From: Margaritifera margaritifera | Lineage: Eukaryota > Mollusca > Bivalvia > Unionida > Margaritiferidae | Assembly: GCA_029931535.1 (NCBI GenBank) | Contig: JAQPZY010001695.1 | Span: 6,368,501 to 6,432,500 of the forward strand | DNA: 64,000 nucleotides | Direction: 5' to 3' | Shown here: positions 1 through 13,200 of the stretch, piece after piece | Layout: every line of letters starts with the position of its first letter | How positions within the stretch are numbered: the stretch's first letter is position 1 | Made by a program: the position numbers and the translations under genes | The notes under the pieces: model-generated | What the model was told of the DNA's origin: nothing | Seen by the model: the letters and a program-made list of their open reading frames with translations, nothing else | The model's database searches: none

Positions 1-435
1 ATGAATTTTAGTATTAATTAAAAGTATTTCCTTTCTTAAACTTTGCATACTCAGAAGTATATGAAAAATTATTTTTCAAAATTTTTAGCAGGAATATAAT
101 CTTTAATGAATATAGTTGAATATTGTAAATTCACTATTTTCTTGGGGTACTCATTTTTGTAGATTTTGTGATTGCAATAAACTGTGTATTTGAAGACCCA
201 ATGAACAATGATCTTTATGTGGAAACAAAAGGACACCTTCCACAAACCACAAATTTAAATACTGTCAAAATTGTCCATTTTCGCAAAACCACAAAAATTT
301 ATGTCCACGAATATAAATGAATTCACATTGTCTAAATCACCACAGCTGTCATTTTGAAATTTTTCTGCAACTGGTGCAGAATCCTAAGCCTTCAATTCTG
401 CAAATTTAGCATTTATTAACAATAATAATAAGAGT
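1..435. other. Intron/upstream sequence, nothing recognised
   Basis: A+T-rich, no open frame, splice-site-plus-motif or repeat that I can support. Confidence 0.6.
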
Positions 436-443
436 AATGTAGC

Positions 444-596
444 CAGTGGTGTACTGGCCATTGGGCATACCGGGACAAATCCCAGTGGGCCGTCAAAAAA
501 ATCCGTTTTTACCGGTGTTTGACTGGTGTGAGCAAAACCCCTGGCCTGTTCCGGCAGATAAGTCCAGGGCTGAGTTGCTTACCCAGTACACCCCTG
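444..596. mobile_element. hAT-type MITE with 8-bp target duplication
   Basis: Terminal inverted repeats CAGTGGTGTACTGG (left, from 444) and CAGGGGTGTACTGG (right end, read on the other strand) differ at one of 14 positions. The element is flanked by a perfect 8-bp direct repeat, aatgtagc, at 436-443 and 597-604. CAG-starting termini and 8-bp target duplications are hallmarks of hAT transposons. At 153 bp it has no coding capacity. Confidence 0.85.
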
Positions 597-1003
597 AATG
601 TAGCGTATTTCAACTAATCAAATTGTGAAAATTTTATGATCTTTAAACTGGTGAACTCGAAATTCTACCAGTTCTTGCTGGACATTTTTTCCACAGAAAT
701 AATGTCATACATGTGACAGAACCAGGATTTCAAACCAGTAGATTTACAAATTTTGATTAGTAGATTGGCTTCTAAAAAGGTAGATTTTTTATCGGCATAA
801 ATTTTACGTGTTTTAAGGGGATTGAAAACAAAACAAGTGCGTTTTTTCACATAATATGTATTCTCTTCATATTATAATAAAACACAAATTTTGAACATGA
901 ATCCGATTCAGAATCTGATGGAAAATGTTACAATAATAGTTAGTTAATATGAGCCAGTATATTGTCAATTAAATGAAAAAGGAAGAGTTGTACATCTCAC
1001 AGT

Positions 1004-1437
1004 TCACTGCAAAGATTTTGTATAAAATCCACAGGCATTTTTAGTTTTCTTCACAAGATCACTGTCTGGTGACCACTGGTGACATTCACTGTGATTGTCA
1101 ACCTTCACTCTTAGCATGCTCTCAATAGTTTTCTGGTATAGATTTCCCCTTGAATCACTCTGGATTTTCCAAAGAATGGAGAATGTCCTCTCTGTGTCAG
1201 CATTGGAATGTGGCAATGACAGGACAACTACACTCAGTCTGGAAAGAAGTTCTAACTTAAGTTTTTCTGTTGCTGGGTTTCTGAGGCTGCTGACTGATCT
1301 CAAATATTGCTCCAAGCTCATTTCACCCAGAGGAGGAAGTTCCTGGCTTGGACTTAATATGTATTCCTGAGCCTCATCCTCAAGGGCTTGTTTCTCTTCT
1401 AGGCTTAGGTCCAAAAATCTGTTGGCAAGTTTCACCA
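1004..1437 (-). pseudogene. hAT transposase C-terminal dimerisation exon
   Basis: Encodes the hAT dimerisation region, recognisable by VVVLSLPHSNADTERTFSIL followed by WKIQSDSRGNL. It is open for about 144 codons from a clear acceptor (ttattacag read on the - strand, ending at 1438). The catalytic core is absent, so the element cannot encode a working transposase. It could be mobilised only in trans. Confidence 0.8.
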
Positions 1438-1525
1438 CTGTAATAAATTTTAAACAAATTAGATTTAGACTTGAAATAAACAGTTCAAAAACACATGATT
1501 TTAATAATTTATCCCAACTTTAAAA

Positions 1526-1732
1526 TTAAATATTAAGTAATACATTTTTATCATTTCTTCCTCCATATACTATCTTAAAATCCACTTTGCATGAAACACA
1601 CAATGCAAGCTCAGGACCTTTGCTACTCACCTGCACACACTTAAATTCTGGTATCCAAGCGTTGTTAAACTTATTGTGGTATTTCTTAGCTGGTGGCTTC
1701 TTAGCATTGTGAGAAAGCGGGCGTTTCGGCAT
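1526..1732 (-). pseudogene. hAT transposase N-terminal exon remnant (BED-like finger)
   Basis: Starts with MPKRPLSHNAKKPPAKKYHN and holds a CxxC-like pair (LCVSC) followed by DFKIVYGGRND. This is the N-terminal zinc-finger module of vertebrate/invertebrate ZNF862/KIAA1586-type hAT transposases. The finger's His half and the whole catalytic middle are missing. The same N-terminus (MSKRTLSPNAK) is found at 12037, so the two elements belong to one family. Confidence 0.65.
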
Positions 1733-2336
1733 TTTGAAATTAATTGAAAAAAAAAATATACAAGCTGCCCTTAAATATTCATCTTAAACCATCATGAACA
1801 ATACAAGAATAATTAAAAGACAATAAATCAAAATACTTACTCAAGTGTTTCTGCTGAGATCATTTTTGGTTGGTCTCTCTATTTTATCTTCCTTCCACGA
1901 CAGGTCGGCCGAGTTTTAATCAAAGACTCACGGCCATCATGGATTACCTTTGATCCTTTTATTACTTATAACACCTCAAACAACATTTGACATTTGGCCT
2001 TAAACTCTCCAAATTACGGTAATAAGGTAATCAATTAGCCGCTTGTTGTGTACACATTCTAGCTGTTCTAGAACAATTGTAATCCGACTACTCAACCACG
2101 CATAATTGCACCGGCAGTAGCACATGTGGAACATTTCCGGTTCCCAGTAGACTGGTTCTGGCTGGTTTATCTAATGTGTTGATAGAACGCGTAAAAATAC
2201 TGGGTTTTTTTTATTAAAAAATTTTTTTCCTTGAAATTTTCAAAAGCGGTAGATTTCGACTATTAAACAGTATGTGCAGTAGACAGCCTTGAAAACGGTA
2301 TTTTTGGCCTACTGCCGGTAGAATCACATGTATGAA

Positions 2337-3469
2337 TGTGGAGGCCAGATATTTGTGAAATTTAATATACAAATTCAAAGGTGACATAACAAGTAATAAC
2401 AAAAAAGAAAACATTTATATACAGCTCTTTATAATGTGAATCTGTATGTAACGCGGTACTACTATGGACCCCATGACCAAAATCACACCAATGTATAACA
2501 ATATGGGTTGAAAGAAAACAAAGTGAAACTTAGTCATATATCTTCATTTCCTTTTCAAAACACCATTATTTAACAAATTTGGCTAGCGTCCACTATACCA
2601 CTGTTCGATATATTACGCTATTCTCAATATATCGCATTTCCATACATTTCACGGTTCTCAGTATAACACGGTTCGGTACATAACATCTTGGTCAGTTTTG
2701 GACACCAACTACTGCATTATAATCAGGGAGAGTTGTACTTAATTGTTAAATGTACTGGAAAATGTGTCATTTTCAGTTTTGGATTTGCTGTTGCTTTAGT
2801 TTTGGTGTTGTCCTCACATGCTTCACGTTTTCTCTCAAACTATTATTTATAAAACTGATTTTATTTCTTTCAGAAAACTATGCTATAGAATTTCACCCAA
2901 CAACATATTTTACGCCACTCAACTATTTTTAAAATTTTATTATTAATTGACATCAAACAGACTTGCTATCTCGAAAATACATAATACTTAATAAACGGGC
3001 ATTTCAAGTCCAGCAGTAAAGTTTTATTTGATCAGGTCCTCAAAAAAGTGTTGGAGGATGATAATAAACACTAGTTGTTGTTGTTGCTAGTATATTTTTT
3101 TATTGTTGTTACACATATTTTCGAAAGGTCTTAATGTTCTAACACACCTACACACAAAAGCACATGGTGTGAGGGGCTCATGTAATGTCTATGGTACAGA
3201 TCCTGCTGCAGTAATCATTCAGTCATAAGCGTTTGATAAGTCCAGGAGATCAGCTTTCATGCCTCTCTTGTCTTGTGCTTTGTGACTTTAGAGTGTTAAA
3301 ACAATTGGAAAATATAATGACCAAACAAATACATGGGGTAATTATGGGAACCTTATGTCCAATGCCTGACATGCCAAGTTAGCAAATGGTCATATGAGCT
3401 CATTTGGCAGTCATGTCCTGCAAATACAGCAAATTTAAGATCCCTGCTTAAAACGTGTAACGGTTTTTA
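2337..3469. other. Unassigned sequence
   Basis: Short open frames only (for example 2750-2932, hydrophobic and unlike any family I know). No LRR-type coding found, although the missing LRR exons should lie upstream of 4124. Confidence 0.55.
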
Positions 3470-3960
3470 GGTCACTTTTAGACATAAGATGTTGTACTAC
3501 TCCCGGCGTTGGCATCAGTGTCTGCATCTGCACAGATAGAAGCATACAGACATGTACAGCCTCACTGAATCACAACCTTTCTTTCTTCTGAGGTCCTAGG
3601 CAACATTTTGGAGTGGGTTTCAAAGCACCCATTCCATGGGAAGGGGCTGAGGAGGGTTAACTTTGTACATAAATGTACATTAGTTGTACGTTCTTGGTTA
3701 AGTTATACCTGGAATCATGAAACTTGGTGAGGGGATGCATCTTGATGAGTACCGTACCCTCATCACAAAAGTTGACCCATATTTTATGCTTCACTGACTT
3801 TGGTTAAATTTTGTATTATAAGTTTATTTGTCAAGCTCTGTGTGTGCTAAAAAAAAGTAAGATCAGTTTAGCTCATGACCACATTAGTTTTTGGCATGTT
3901 ATATGCATATCCATCACAGAATCATGAAACTTGGTGAGATATCTTCATATATTAATAAAA
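3470..3960 (+). repeat. Old dispersed repeat, shared with 41220-42960
   Basis: Contains cggcgttggcatcagtgtct, ggagtgggtttcaaagcacc, and gaatcatgaaacttggtgag with ggatgcatcttgatgag. All recur in the same order around 41290-41560, and the last two recur many more times to 42960. No coding frame is seen. It is probably a fragment of a high-copy, non-coding interspersed repeat. Confidence 0.7.
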
Positions 3961-4123
3961 TGAATTAATATAATAATATTAATAAAGACTTTATTGAACA
4001 AGGGTACACATTGAACATACAATAAATGCTAATTTCCCCTGATTTAAAAAAATTTGTATTACATTATATTGTGATAGATAGATTTTATATAAGAAAATTT
4101 TAATTTACTATTTACCATTGCAG

Positions 4124-4266
4124 GCAAAGAACTATTACCGTATGAAACTTATGGTAGTTGGCTATGGGGGTAGAGGAAAAACAACCTTGTTACACACACT
4201 GATGAAAGGCAAGAAGTCAAAGAGAGAGCATGGACCTACTGTAGGAGTTGTGGTCAGAGATTGGAA
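4124..4266 (+). CDS. LRRK: LRRK exon a: start of Roc GTPase, P-loop
   Basis: Acceptor tttaccattgcag at 4111-4123 and donor gtaagg at 4267. Reads in phase 0 and ends with 2 nt of a split Lys codon. Translation contains MKLMVVGYGGRGKTTLLHTL. The G1 P-loop GxxxxGKT is at 4160-4183, with Lys at 4178-4180. It is followed by KKSKREHGPTVGVVVRDWK, where the Thr-Val-Gly stretch corresponds to switch I. Confidence 0.95.
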
Positions 4267-7200
4267 GTAAGGGATCAGAATGTTTATATTCTATTTTAAA
4301 AAAGCTTTACACAATGAACAATACTGATTCAGAGATAGTGTAATAAACCATTGACAAATTGGGGCACTTTTGTGTGCATGCTGTAGCAAATAAAGATACG
4401 ATATAAGAAGCATGTATTGACTGGATGGTTATCCTACTGATTACAAGTTCAGCTCTGACCCAGACCAAATTACCCTGGGCTGTAACCCAGACCAAATTAC
4501 CCTGGGCTGTAACCCAGACCAAATTACTCTGGGCTGTAACCCAGACCAAATTACCCTGGGCTGTAACCCAGACCAAATTACCCTGGGCTGTAACCCAGAC
4601 CAAATTACTCTAGGCTGTAACCCAGACCAAATTACCCTGGGCTGTAACCCAGATGAAATTACCCTGGGCTGTAACCCAGACCAAATTACTCTGGGCTGTA
4701 ACCCAGACCAAATTACCCTGGGCTGTAACCCAGACCAAATTACCCTGGGCTGTAACCCAGACCAAATTACCCTGGGCTGTAACAGAGACCAAATTACCCT
4801 GGGCTGTAACCCAGAGCAAATTACCCTGGGCTGTAACCCAGACCAAATTACCCTGGGCTACATTGTGATAATCTAGACCAGATTATAGATTGTTCTAGTA
4901 ATTACAGGCTTGGAGCGGTTTCCAATCCAAACTGAAATCTGGACAGTTGCCATAAGAGCACAGTTATTATCAAAAGCTGATGCAACAATAATCCAAATTA
5001 TGGTTGCAAAATTTAGGTGTAGGTGTCATTGTGTATTACAACTTGCCCAAACAAGTCGATATACAGCAACAAGTACCGTGTCTTACACCATGCCCAAATG
5101 AGTTGTTGTATAACAACAAGTACTGTGTATGACACCTTGCCCAAACAAGTATATATATAGCAACAAGTACCATGTCTGACACCATGCCCAAACGAGTTGG
5201 TGTACATTAATGACTAAGAGCCTCTGAATTGCAGCGGTTACATCAGTCCAACATTTTACTTCAGAGTGAGTACAGTACAAAAGAAAAGAGAATTAAAATA
5301 CTCTACAGAAAATTCTTAAGACACATGCAAGTCTCAGTCTGTAATGTTAAAGTAAAGGTTTTTTTAAACGTTTGGTTGGTTGATCAGCAGAACAAATCAC
5401 ACATGGTCTTATGCAGCTTCATATTATGACACATGTAGGAGGCATTTCATATAGAATATTGAAGAAAATAACAGAAAAGCAGGAAAAGACTAAGAAATTT
5501 GTACAAATAAGTCACACACTCCCATGCCTGATGTAGTGATTCCAGAATCAAATGAAGTTTTCAGTATTGAACATATATGCACAGAATATAGGAAACATAT
5601 ACTTGATGGCCAATCTGACTTATTTCATTACCTGCTGAAAAAACATGTGGAATTCCTTCCATAAATTTAAGTCAGGAATCACTAAAGGGACAATTTGCAC
5701 ATTGAATGCTGTACACCATTAGGAATTCCTTCCAGAAAATGATACAAGATAAATATTTTATCATCTGAAGTAAATCATATGCAGAAGGGTTGAACACATG
5801 CATGAATCATTATGAATTCTTGTACATTACAGTATATAATATGACAACGAAAGAAAAAAAATTGATGGACAGGAGTTTTGCAAACTTTAAACATTAAACT
5901 TTTATTCTATCCTGTATTTTTTATATAAATGGTAGTGATATGAACAGTACTTACAAATGAAAACAGTTGTTCTATAATAATAGTTTCTTATGATAGAAAA
6001 TGAGTCATTTGATGTTAGCAGTTACTAATCATGAGCTGGAAGTTCACACATGGCTTGCTGAGCTCTGCGTTTGATGACATCAACTTTTTACTGTCATTAC
6101 ATTACAGTTGTTACATAAGAACACTGGATGACAAGTAACTTGATGTAACTTTTTTAGTAGACAATTTAAGAAGGTATCACAACACAATTGGCAAAATTCA
6201 GGTGACCTAACAGACTCGAGAGTTCTCTGTTTGAATATGTATTCAGGTGACCTAACAGATTCAAGAGTTCTTTGTCCATGTATGTGTTTGACCTAAACAG
6301 ACTCAAGCATTCTCTGTTTGTATGAGTAAGTAGGTGACCTAACAGACTTTAGAGTTCTCTGTTTATACATGTATTCAGGTTACCTAACAGACTCAAGAGT
6401 TCTCTGTTTATACGTGTATTCAGATGACCTAACAGACTTTAGAGTTCTCTGTTTGTACATGTATTCAGGTGACCTAACAGACTTTAGAGTTCTCTGTTTG
6501 TACATGTATTCAGATGACCTAACAGGCTCAATAGTTCTCTGTTTGTACATGTATTCAGGTGACCTAACAGACTTTAGAGTTCTCTGTTTATACATGTATT
6601 CAGGTGACCTAACAGACTCAAGAGTTCTCTGTTTGTACATGTATTCAAGTGACCTAACAGGCTCAAGAGTTCTCTGTTTGTACATGTATTCAAGTGACCT
6701 AACAGACTCAAGAGTTCTCTGTTTATACATGTATTCAGGTGACCTAACAGACTTTAGAGTTCTCTGTTTGTACATGTATTCAGGTGACCTAACAGACTCG
6801 AAGAGTTCTCTGTTTGTACATGTATTCAGTGACCTAACAGACTTTAGAGTTATCTGCTTTTATGTGTATTCAGGTGACCTAACAGACTCAAGAGTTCTCT
6901 GTACATGTATTCAGGTGACCTAACAGACTCAAGAGTTCTCTGTTTGTACGTGTATTCAGGTGACCTAACAGACTTCAGGGTTCTCTGCTTTTATGTGTAT
7001 TCAGATAACCTAACAGACTCAAGAGTTCTCTGTTTGTACGTGTATTCAGATGACCTAACAGACTTAAGGGTTCTCTGCTTTTTATGTGTATTCAGGTGAC
7101 CTAACAGACTCAAGAGTTCTCTGTTTGTACATGTATTCAAGTGACCTAACAGACTCAAGAGTTCTCTGTTTATACATGTATTCAGGTGACCTAACAGACT

Positions 7201-10200
7201 CAATAGTTCTCTGTTTATACATGTATTCAGGTGACCTAACAGACTTTAGAGTTCTCTGTTTATACATGTATTCAGGTGACCTAACAGACTCAAGAGTTCT
7301 CTGTTTATACATGTATTCAGGTGACCTAACAGACTCAAGAGTTCTCTGTTTATACATGTATTCAAGTGACCTAACAGACTCAAGAGTTCTCTGTTTGTAC
7401 ATGTATTCAGCTGACCTAACAGACTCAAGAGTTCTCTGTTTATACATGTATTCAGGTGACCTAACAGACTCAAGAGTTCTCTGTTAATACATGTATTCAG
7501 GTGACCTAACAGACTTTAGAGTTCTCTGTTTATACATGTATTCAGGTGACCTAACAGACTCAAGAGTTCTCTGTTTATACATGTATTCAAGTGACCTAAC
7601 AGACTCAAGAGTTCTCTGTTTTTACATGTATTCAAGTGACCTAACAGACTCAAGAGTTCTCTGTTTATACATGTATTCAAGTGACCTAACAGACTCAAGA
7701 GTTCTCTGTTTATACATGTATTCAAGTGACCTAACAGACTCAAGAGTTCTCTGTTTATACATGTATTCAAGTGACTTAACAGACTCAAGAGTTCTCTGTT
7801 TATACATGTATTCAGGTGACCTAACAGACTCAAGAGTTCTCTGTTTATACATGTATTCAAGTGACCTAACAGACTCAAGAGTTCTCTGTTTATACATGTA
7901 TTCAAGTGACCTAACAGACGCAAGAGTTCTCTGTTTATACATGTATTCAAGTGACCTAACAGACTCAAGAGTTCTCTGTTTGTACATGTATTCAGGTGAC
8001 CTAACAGACTCAAGCACTCTCTGCATGTGTATTCAGGTGACCACTGAGCGACCATGGCTCCTAACTGTGCAAGGACCAACTGTCTTGTGTGGTGCAATGG
8101 GAATGCTCAATTTATTAAACACCATAGTAAGAATTGCTATACTTCCGTCAGCTTCAAACTCAGGGAAGTCAGTAGTTAAAAAAAAAACATCTAAAGATGC
8201 AGGACTAACTCAGCCCCCAAGTTTTTTTTTTTTAATTGAGTGTATGGCAGTAGACAATTTATCAAAGATAGCAGGGCTCGATCTGCAGCTAAATGTCAGT
8301 TTAATATAAAAATAATTTCCTTCCCACTTAATTCCATACAGATGCCAAAGAGAAGGAGCCATTGATAAGAGTTTAAAAGCATTCGAGATGTCAGTTTTAC
8401 AAACACTGACTTCCTTTTCCTCGACTTTTGAACTGTTTAATAGCATCATCTATTGAAATATATGTGAAGGAGTATTCTTCTTTGTCAGTCAGATCATTAA
8501 TACTTGGTGTTTGTCAATCAAATCATTAATACTTGGTGTTTGTCAATCAGATCATTAATACTTGATGTTTGTCAATCAGATCATTAATACTTGGTGTTTG
8601 TCAGTCAAATCATTAATACTTGGTGTTTGTCAATCAGATCATTAATACTTGGTGTTTGTCAATCAGATCATTAATACTTGATGTTTGTCAGTCAAATCAT
8701 TAATACTTGATGTTTGTCAGTCAAATCATTAATACTTGGTGTTTGTCAATCAGATCATTAATACTTGGTGTTTGTCAGTCAAATCATTAATACTTGGTGT
8801 TTGTCAATCAGATCATTAATACTTGGTGTTTGTCAGTCAGATCATTAATACTTGGTGTTTGTCAATCAGATCATTAATACTTGGTGTTTGTCAATCAGAT
8901 CATTAATACTTGATGTTTGTCAGTCAAATCATTAATACTTGATGTTTGTCAGTCAAATCATTAATACTTGGTGTTTGTCAATCAGATCATTAATACTTGG
9001 TGTTTGTCAGTCAAATCATTAATACTTGGTGTTTGTCAATCAGATCATTAATACTTGATGTTTGTCAATCAGATCATTAATACTTGATGTTTGTCAGTCA
9101 AATCATTAATACTTGATGTTTGTCAGTCAAATCATTAATACTTGGTGTTTGTCAGTCAAATCATTAATACTTGGTGTTTGTCAATCAGATCATTAATACT
9201 TGGTGTTTGTCAGTCAGATCATTAATACATGGTGTTTGTCAGTCAAATCATTAATACTTGGTGTTTGTCAGTCAGATCATTAATACTTGGTGTTTGTCAG
9301 TCAAATCATTAATACTTGGTGTTTGTCAGTCAAATCATTAATACTTGGTGTTTTTGATTATGAGAGGAAGAAAGTCTACAATCAAGCACTTTTTCCCAGA
9401 ATACTTTCCTTGATTGGGCTGATATGGTATATAGGGAAGGCAGGTATGTTAAAGGGCCCCAGAAGCTAGCTTTTTTGGATTTCTTGATTTAAAACCCTAA
9501 TCATTGATTTTGACTATCTCAAAGCTGACTAAAGATTTTGACATTCTAGTGGATTCGGGAATATTTTCTGTGTCAGTTTGGAAACCTTGCTCTAGGCCAT
9601 ATTTTCTGTGCCAGTTTGGAAACCTTGGTCTGGGCCATATTTTCTGTGCCGGTGTAGAAACCATGCTTAAGGCCATTTATCCGATACTTAATTTTGCGGG
9701 TTCGATATGTGCCCAGGCCAGCCCATGTCAACTGCCTCAGTGTGTCCTTGGGAAAGGCACTTATCTCTCATTTCCTCAGCATGATAGAGCCAATAATGTC
9801 TTAAAAGTGTTCTTAAAACCAACAAAACAAATAAACAAACATGAATAGATCATCACATGTTCCATGCAGCCTCGAAGTTGGAGAGAAATATAGCAAGGAC
9901 CTCATCTATGTTCGACTTGGCTTCACTTGCTATTTTCAGACTTGCAGAGAAAGCAGGAAGTGATCAATATTAGAAGGCAACATGCTGCATTTTTAAAGTT
10001 GTTAACAGGAGCTCACCACACTATTGCAAATGCCCTGACTACCTCATGTCATCTTGACTTGGCGAGACAGGATGCTTTCCAGCGCTTGTCTTCACTCGAC
10101 CCCCATCATTCCATGACTCTATGATTGTTACCTTTTGGTTCTTCCCTGCTGTTTGGAGGCTATATGAAGGATGTGAGGATTAAAGCAGGCAGCACAAAAA

Positions 10201-13200
10201 CTGCCTCTTGAATTTTTAATATCCTCTCCTTCCTTTCTTCCACATCATTGTCAGTCCCAGTGGTGAGATAGCCATTGCTAGAAAGAAAAACAGATGAGCT
10301 CTGATCAACAACAATCATTTTTGTCCACAACAGCAATGTAGAAGGCAGCAGTTGTCTCATTACAAAAAACAGTATAATAAAGTGGAGAGGAAACCCAATT
10401 TACCTCCCCAAACCTCAGAACAGGCAACAATGACTCTCAGCCCTGATTACTGCTGACAGTATCTGGTCAGGTACCAGGTTTCTTCATTTTCAACAAGCCT
10501 GGATCAACCTGTTTCCGAACCATGAATCGGTGATCAAAGTTGTTTCAAAGGGGATACTGATCTCTTTCATCCAGCTCCCTCCCCTTTCATTTTCCCCTTC
10601 TATGATGGAGGTCCCAACTGACCCCAAGAAGATGCTAATTTTGGAGGAGGTCCAGACTGCGCAATATGCAGGCAGTTGAGATAGTTTGTAAATCAAACAC
10701 TCAGGGTTTTATTCACAACTTATCCTGGTGCCAAAAGTGAACAGAAAGCTCCAGCCAGTGATTGACTTGACTTATCCTGGTGCCAAAAGTGAACAGAAAG
10801 CTCCAGCCAGTGATTGACTTGACTTATCCTGGTGCCAAAAGTGAACAGAAAGCTCCAGCCAGTGATTGACTTGACTTATCCTGGTGCCAAAAGTGAACAG
10901 AAAGCTCCAGCCAGTGATTGACTTGACTTTTCCTGGTGCCAAAAGTGAACAGAAAGCTCCAGCCAGTGATTGACTTGACTCACTCAGGCCCAGGCTCAAT
11001 AAGTTTAAAGCTGCACCCAAATTCAAGATGGAGATGGCATGGTCAGTAAGGTTTTCTATAAAGAGGGATGAATTCACAATCGGCCGCAACCTTGCTGATG
11101 ACTATTTTCATATCAAGGTATTCCCATTCAGACTCAATCTCAGTTAATGGGACTTTACCAAGACAGTTGAATGCATTATCACTCACTCCAGATCAACCTT
11201 GATAAGTAACTGGGGTGTACCTGGATAACATTTTACAGAAACAAATGGTAATTTAATTCTGATTCAAGATATAAACAGGTTACTCTCCTTTCTCTCTCAG
11301 CTGGGCTTTGTTGTGAACAGGGAGAAGTCAGATCTGTCTCACTCGCAGAATTTTGTTCATCTTGTCAGGGAGTTTCTGACTTGTTGCATTTTAGTCCATC
11401 TTCCTTCCAAGTGCATTGCACAGATTGTAAAACTCACTGAATGACTCTTCAAGAAGACATGGATGTGTATAAGGGCTTTTTACAGCTCCTCAGACTCTTC
11501 AATGTAGCCAAAAACTTATTCATCTCAGCACCCCCTTTGCAGTGCTCAATCATCCATCCATTTTATATTAATCCTAATAAAATCCCTATGGTTGTTTATC
11601 CCTATCATTGATTCCCATAATGTTTCCAAGATGACTGTGAACTGGCTTAAGTAGGGCAAGATAATTTAATTGCTAATTTCACCCTTTGATCCTGTTGGCA
11701 TGGTCGGCTGGCTTCATTGTTTAAAGTTTGTTGAGGTGGATTATACTGTGTGTGAGCGGAAGTAATTCCAAAAGGATTGAAGACATTAATTGATTATGGT
11801 TGGGTTACTAAAGAGCTCAATCAGCATTAAACAATAAACATTACTTTGATTCTCTCCAGAGGGTATGTTTTGCTTTGGTGCTTAAAGCTATCAAGATGGA
11901 TTAGAGTCTATACCATGTATGTTCAGAAGTAATTTGGACAGGATTAAAGATGTTAATTGATTATGGTTGGATTACTCAAGAGCTCAAGTGTCATAAAACT
12001 GGGTCAGTTTGACTTCGGTGTTAAAATTTTGTTGAAATGTCTAAGCGTACATTAAGTCCCAATGCCAAAACACCATTATCCAAGCAATCAAAGTAATCAC
12101 GTGAAATTCAGTGATGAATGGAAACGGGAATTTCAGTGGTTGCAATCAAGTTCAAAGGGACATGAATATGCATTCTGCTCTTCTGTAAAGCTGATTTTAA
12201 AGTCTGTTACTGTGGCAAGAATGACATAAAGCATCATGCAGAAACCCCATCTCATAAAAGCATATTAACCATGACAACCAATATGCCACCACTGAAATCC
12301 ATGTTCACGGAATCTGCATCAAATGTGGATAAAGTTACACATGCCAAGTTACTATTTGCCTACTTTATAGCTGAACAATATCTCCCATTTCTGGTAGCAG
12401 ATCTTTTTTCAGATCTTGTCAAAATAATATTCCCTGACTCAGAAAGTGCACAAAAATTCTCATGCAAATGGACAAAAACTACTCACATTATGACCAAAGC
12501 TTTTAAGTCCTCATTGGGATGAGAAAGTCACAGACATGTGCTGCAATACACAATTCGCCATCTTCATTGACAAGTCAAATGATCAAGGGGATAATAAAAT
12601 ACTGACAGTCTTAGTTTATGTTTTTGACAAGGATGTAAAGAGGATATCCACAGGATTTCTTGGAATACCAGCTTGTAACATTGGATCAGCAGAACTCATC
12701 TTTGCATGCTTGGATAAAATATTTATGTAAGTATTACTAAAGTTTAACTATTTTATTGTTTATAAGAAATCATAATCACAATTGTATAATAATACTAATA
12801 ATACTAATATGAATAATAATAATATGAATAATATGGATACAGTACAGGAATTTATTCATAATGCCTAAGATGAATGAGGTCTTTGTCTTCATCTATAACT
12901 TTTGATAATAGTTTTCTTGATTTGATTGTTATTGTTAAAGGATGGTGATGGTGATGATAATGATGACAACAAAGGCATCTGCAAGTTAGGCTTAAAGTCA
13001 CAAAGGGTGTGATGGTAGTTACTGACATTTAAAAAACATTGGATGCTTGGGAATGCAATAAATACTCACAAAACTGATAAAGTAGGTTGTCTTATCTCCT
13101 ATGACCAATATTGATAATTATCAGCTATTGATGGGTGAACAGTGAAACAATATTATTGGTCTGCACTGCTAATTGGAAATTAAATGCAGCGATGGGTACC

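Larger units (their letters stand above)
704..2336 (-). mobile_element. Internally deleted hAT element (boundaries tentative)
   Basis: Inverted termini catacatgtga (704-714) and tcacatgtatg (2326-2336) enclose two transposase fragments on the - strand. The same tcacatgtatg motif follows the related element ending near 14114, which supports it as the 3' end. No clear 8-bp target duplication was found, so the ends are provisional. Confidence 0.6.

Noticed and set aside
446..628. 60-codon protein-coding gene
   Set aside because: The frame coincides with a hAT MITE bounded by inverted repeats and an 8-bp duplication.
6369..8309. Long repetitive open frames (MYSGDLTDSRVLCLY-type) on both strands
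   Set aside because: They come from a 45-bp tandem unit lacking stops; they are open in several frames on both strands and have no non-repetitive coding part.
8485..9352. CRISPR array
   Set aside because: Units are directly adjacent with no unique spacers, and the context is eukaryotic.
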